Part shown: positions 4,863-5,364 of the stretch, one piece after another
Position numbering within the stretch: the stretch's first letter is position 1
How the letters are laid out: each line of letters starts with the position of its first letter
Origin: Anaerolineales bacterium
GTDB lineage: Bacteria; Chloroflexota; Anaerolineae; Promineifilales; Promineifilaceae
DNA: 5,364 nucleotides
Direction: 5' to 3'
Assembly (NCBI GenBank): GCA_020432595.1
Contig: JAGQGA010000404.1
Coordinates: 1-5,364 of the forward strand
Notes under the pieces: model-generated
What the model was told of the DNA's origin: nothing
What the model saw: the letters and a program-made list of their open reading frames with translations, nothing else
Databases searched by the model: none
Program-made: the position numbers and the translations under genes

Positions 4863-5364
4863 TTATTCCTTATCCCGCTCGATCAGCAGCTTAACGCCAG
4901 CAACGGCCGTTTCCAACAAGTTCGACAAATCCGCGTGCGTGCCACCATAAATCATAATGCCCCCCGCTCGGCAGCCTAGCACCCGTGACACCACAAAAAT
5001 TGTCGAGGCTTCCATTTCCGAGGCCAAGGCTCCCCCCTGCACCCAGGCCGACCAGCGATCTTGCAATTGGTGCGCCACCGGCATCCGCTGCGGCTCGTGC
5101 TGGCCGTAAAAAGAGTCCTTCGACTGGCAAATGCCCACATGATGGCGCAAGCTAGCCGTCCGCGCCGCCTGTCGCAATGCCAACGTCACCTCAGGATCTG
5201 CCACCGCCGGAAAAGCCAGCGGCTCATATTGCTGGGACGTATACTCATCTCGAATAGCTGCCCAAGCAATCACCAAATCCCCTGGCTCCATAAACTCCTG
5301 CATTTTGCCTGATGTGCCTACACGAAGGAAAGTGTCCGCCCCAATTTTGGCTAACTCCTCCACG
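4863..5364 (-). CDS. Second uridine-phosphorylase-type nucleoside phosphorylase, N-terminus cut off by window
   Basis: This is the C-terminal two-thirds (167 residues visible) of a second NP-I family phosphorylase. The visible part starts inside the family signature (VEEL) at the right edge, so the true start lies outside, roughly 75 codons upstream judging from the neighbour. It shares RVGTSG, AFPAVAD, SKDSFYG, SEMEA and the ETAV C-terminal motif with the downstream gene. By hand I count about 55-60% identity over about 165 residues, which points to an old tandem duplication. It keeps the base-recognition form GQHEPQRMP with Gln, expected for uridine phosphorylases, whereas its neighbour has Glu. 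The segment MIYGGTHADLSNL also differs from its neighbour's MVAVNAAHPGLENL. Its TAA stop lies 4 bp before the next ATG and the next gene's RBS overlaps this gene's last codons, so they are probably co-transcribed. Confidence 0.9.
   Translation of the reverse strand, partial: VEELAKIGADTFLRVGTSGKMQEFMEPGDLVIAWAAIRDEYTSQQYEPLAFPAVADPEVTLALRQAARTASLRHHVGICQSKDSFYGQHEPQRMPVAHQLQDRWSAWVQGGALASEMEASTIFVVSRVLGCRAGGIMIYGGTHADLSNLLETAVAGVKLLIERDKE
4866..4871 (-). promoter_or_regulatory. Ribosome binding site of the downstream phosphorylase
   Basis: AAGGAA on the minus strand, 7 nt from the ATG at 4858, lies inside the last codons of the upstream phosphorylase and favours translational coupling. Confidence 0.65.
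4902..4911. repeat. Palindromic decamer AACGGCCGTT, copy 5
   Basis: Exact copy in the Thr-Ala-Val codons of the second phosphorylase, homologous in position to copy 4. Confidence 0.8.

Overview
The window holds one cut-off gene at each edge and four complete genes between them. The content is ordinary bacterial chromosome: dense coding, Shine-Dalgarno sites with about 7-nt spacing, and short gaps. No tRNA, rRNA, CRISPR array, transposase or phage gene is visible. The type of nucleoside deoxyribosyltransferase, the queuosine-salvage-like domain and the repeated decamer AACGGCCGTT suggest to me a Chloroflexota bacterium of the Anaerolineae/Ardenticatenia kind. That placement rests on recollection of similar sequences, not on a search, and is tentative.

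Layout. Positions 1-614 (minus) encode a classical short-chain dehydrogenase/reductase that runs off the left edge. A 234-bp divergent intergenic region (615-848) holds RBSs for both sides, a weak promoter candidate and a direct repeat with 21-bp spacing. On the plus strand follow a nucleoside 2-deoxyribosyltransferase (849-1505), a TenA-family protein (1582-2259) and, one base later, a 596-residue two-domain protein (2261-4051). The 76-bp gap between the first two contains a striking heptamer-built inverted repeat. A perfect stem-loop at 4079-4105 lies between the convergent gene ends. On the minus strand come a complete uridine-phosphorylase-type nucleoside phosphorylase (4118-4858) and, 4 bp upstream, a second paralogous phosphorylase (4863 to the right edge, cut off).

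How the genes fit together. Four of the six genes look like nucleoside-handling enzymes that make or break N-glycosidic bonds or phosphorylate nucleosides: the deoxyribosyltransferase, two phosphorylases and the fusion protein. TenA, a thiamine-pyrimidine salvage family, adds another base/vitamin salvage function. The centrepiece is the fusion. Its N-terminal half is a PfkB/ribokinase-type kinase with an intact GAGD active site. Its C-terminal half resembles the queuosine salvage family (QNG1/DUF2419, an HhH-glycosylase-like fold), but near its C-terminus it carries four cysteines spaced almost like the [4Fe-4S] loop of endonuclease III. Characterised QNG1 acts on a nucleoside 5'-monophosphate, so a kinase plus glycosylase in one chain would make and then cleave the monophosphate. 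This is inference, but it is the most interesting idea in the window. No gene here was identified by database search; all calls are from motifs read by eye.
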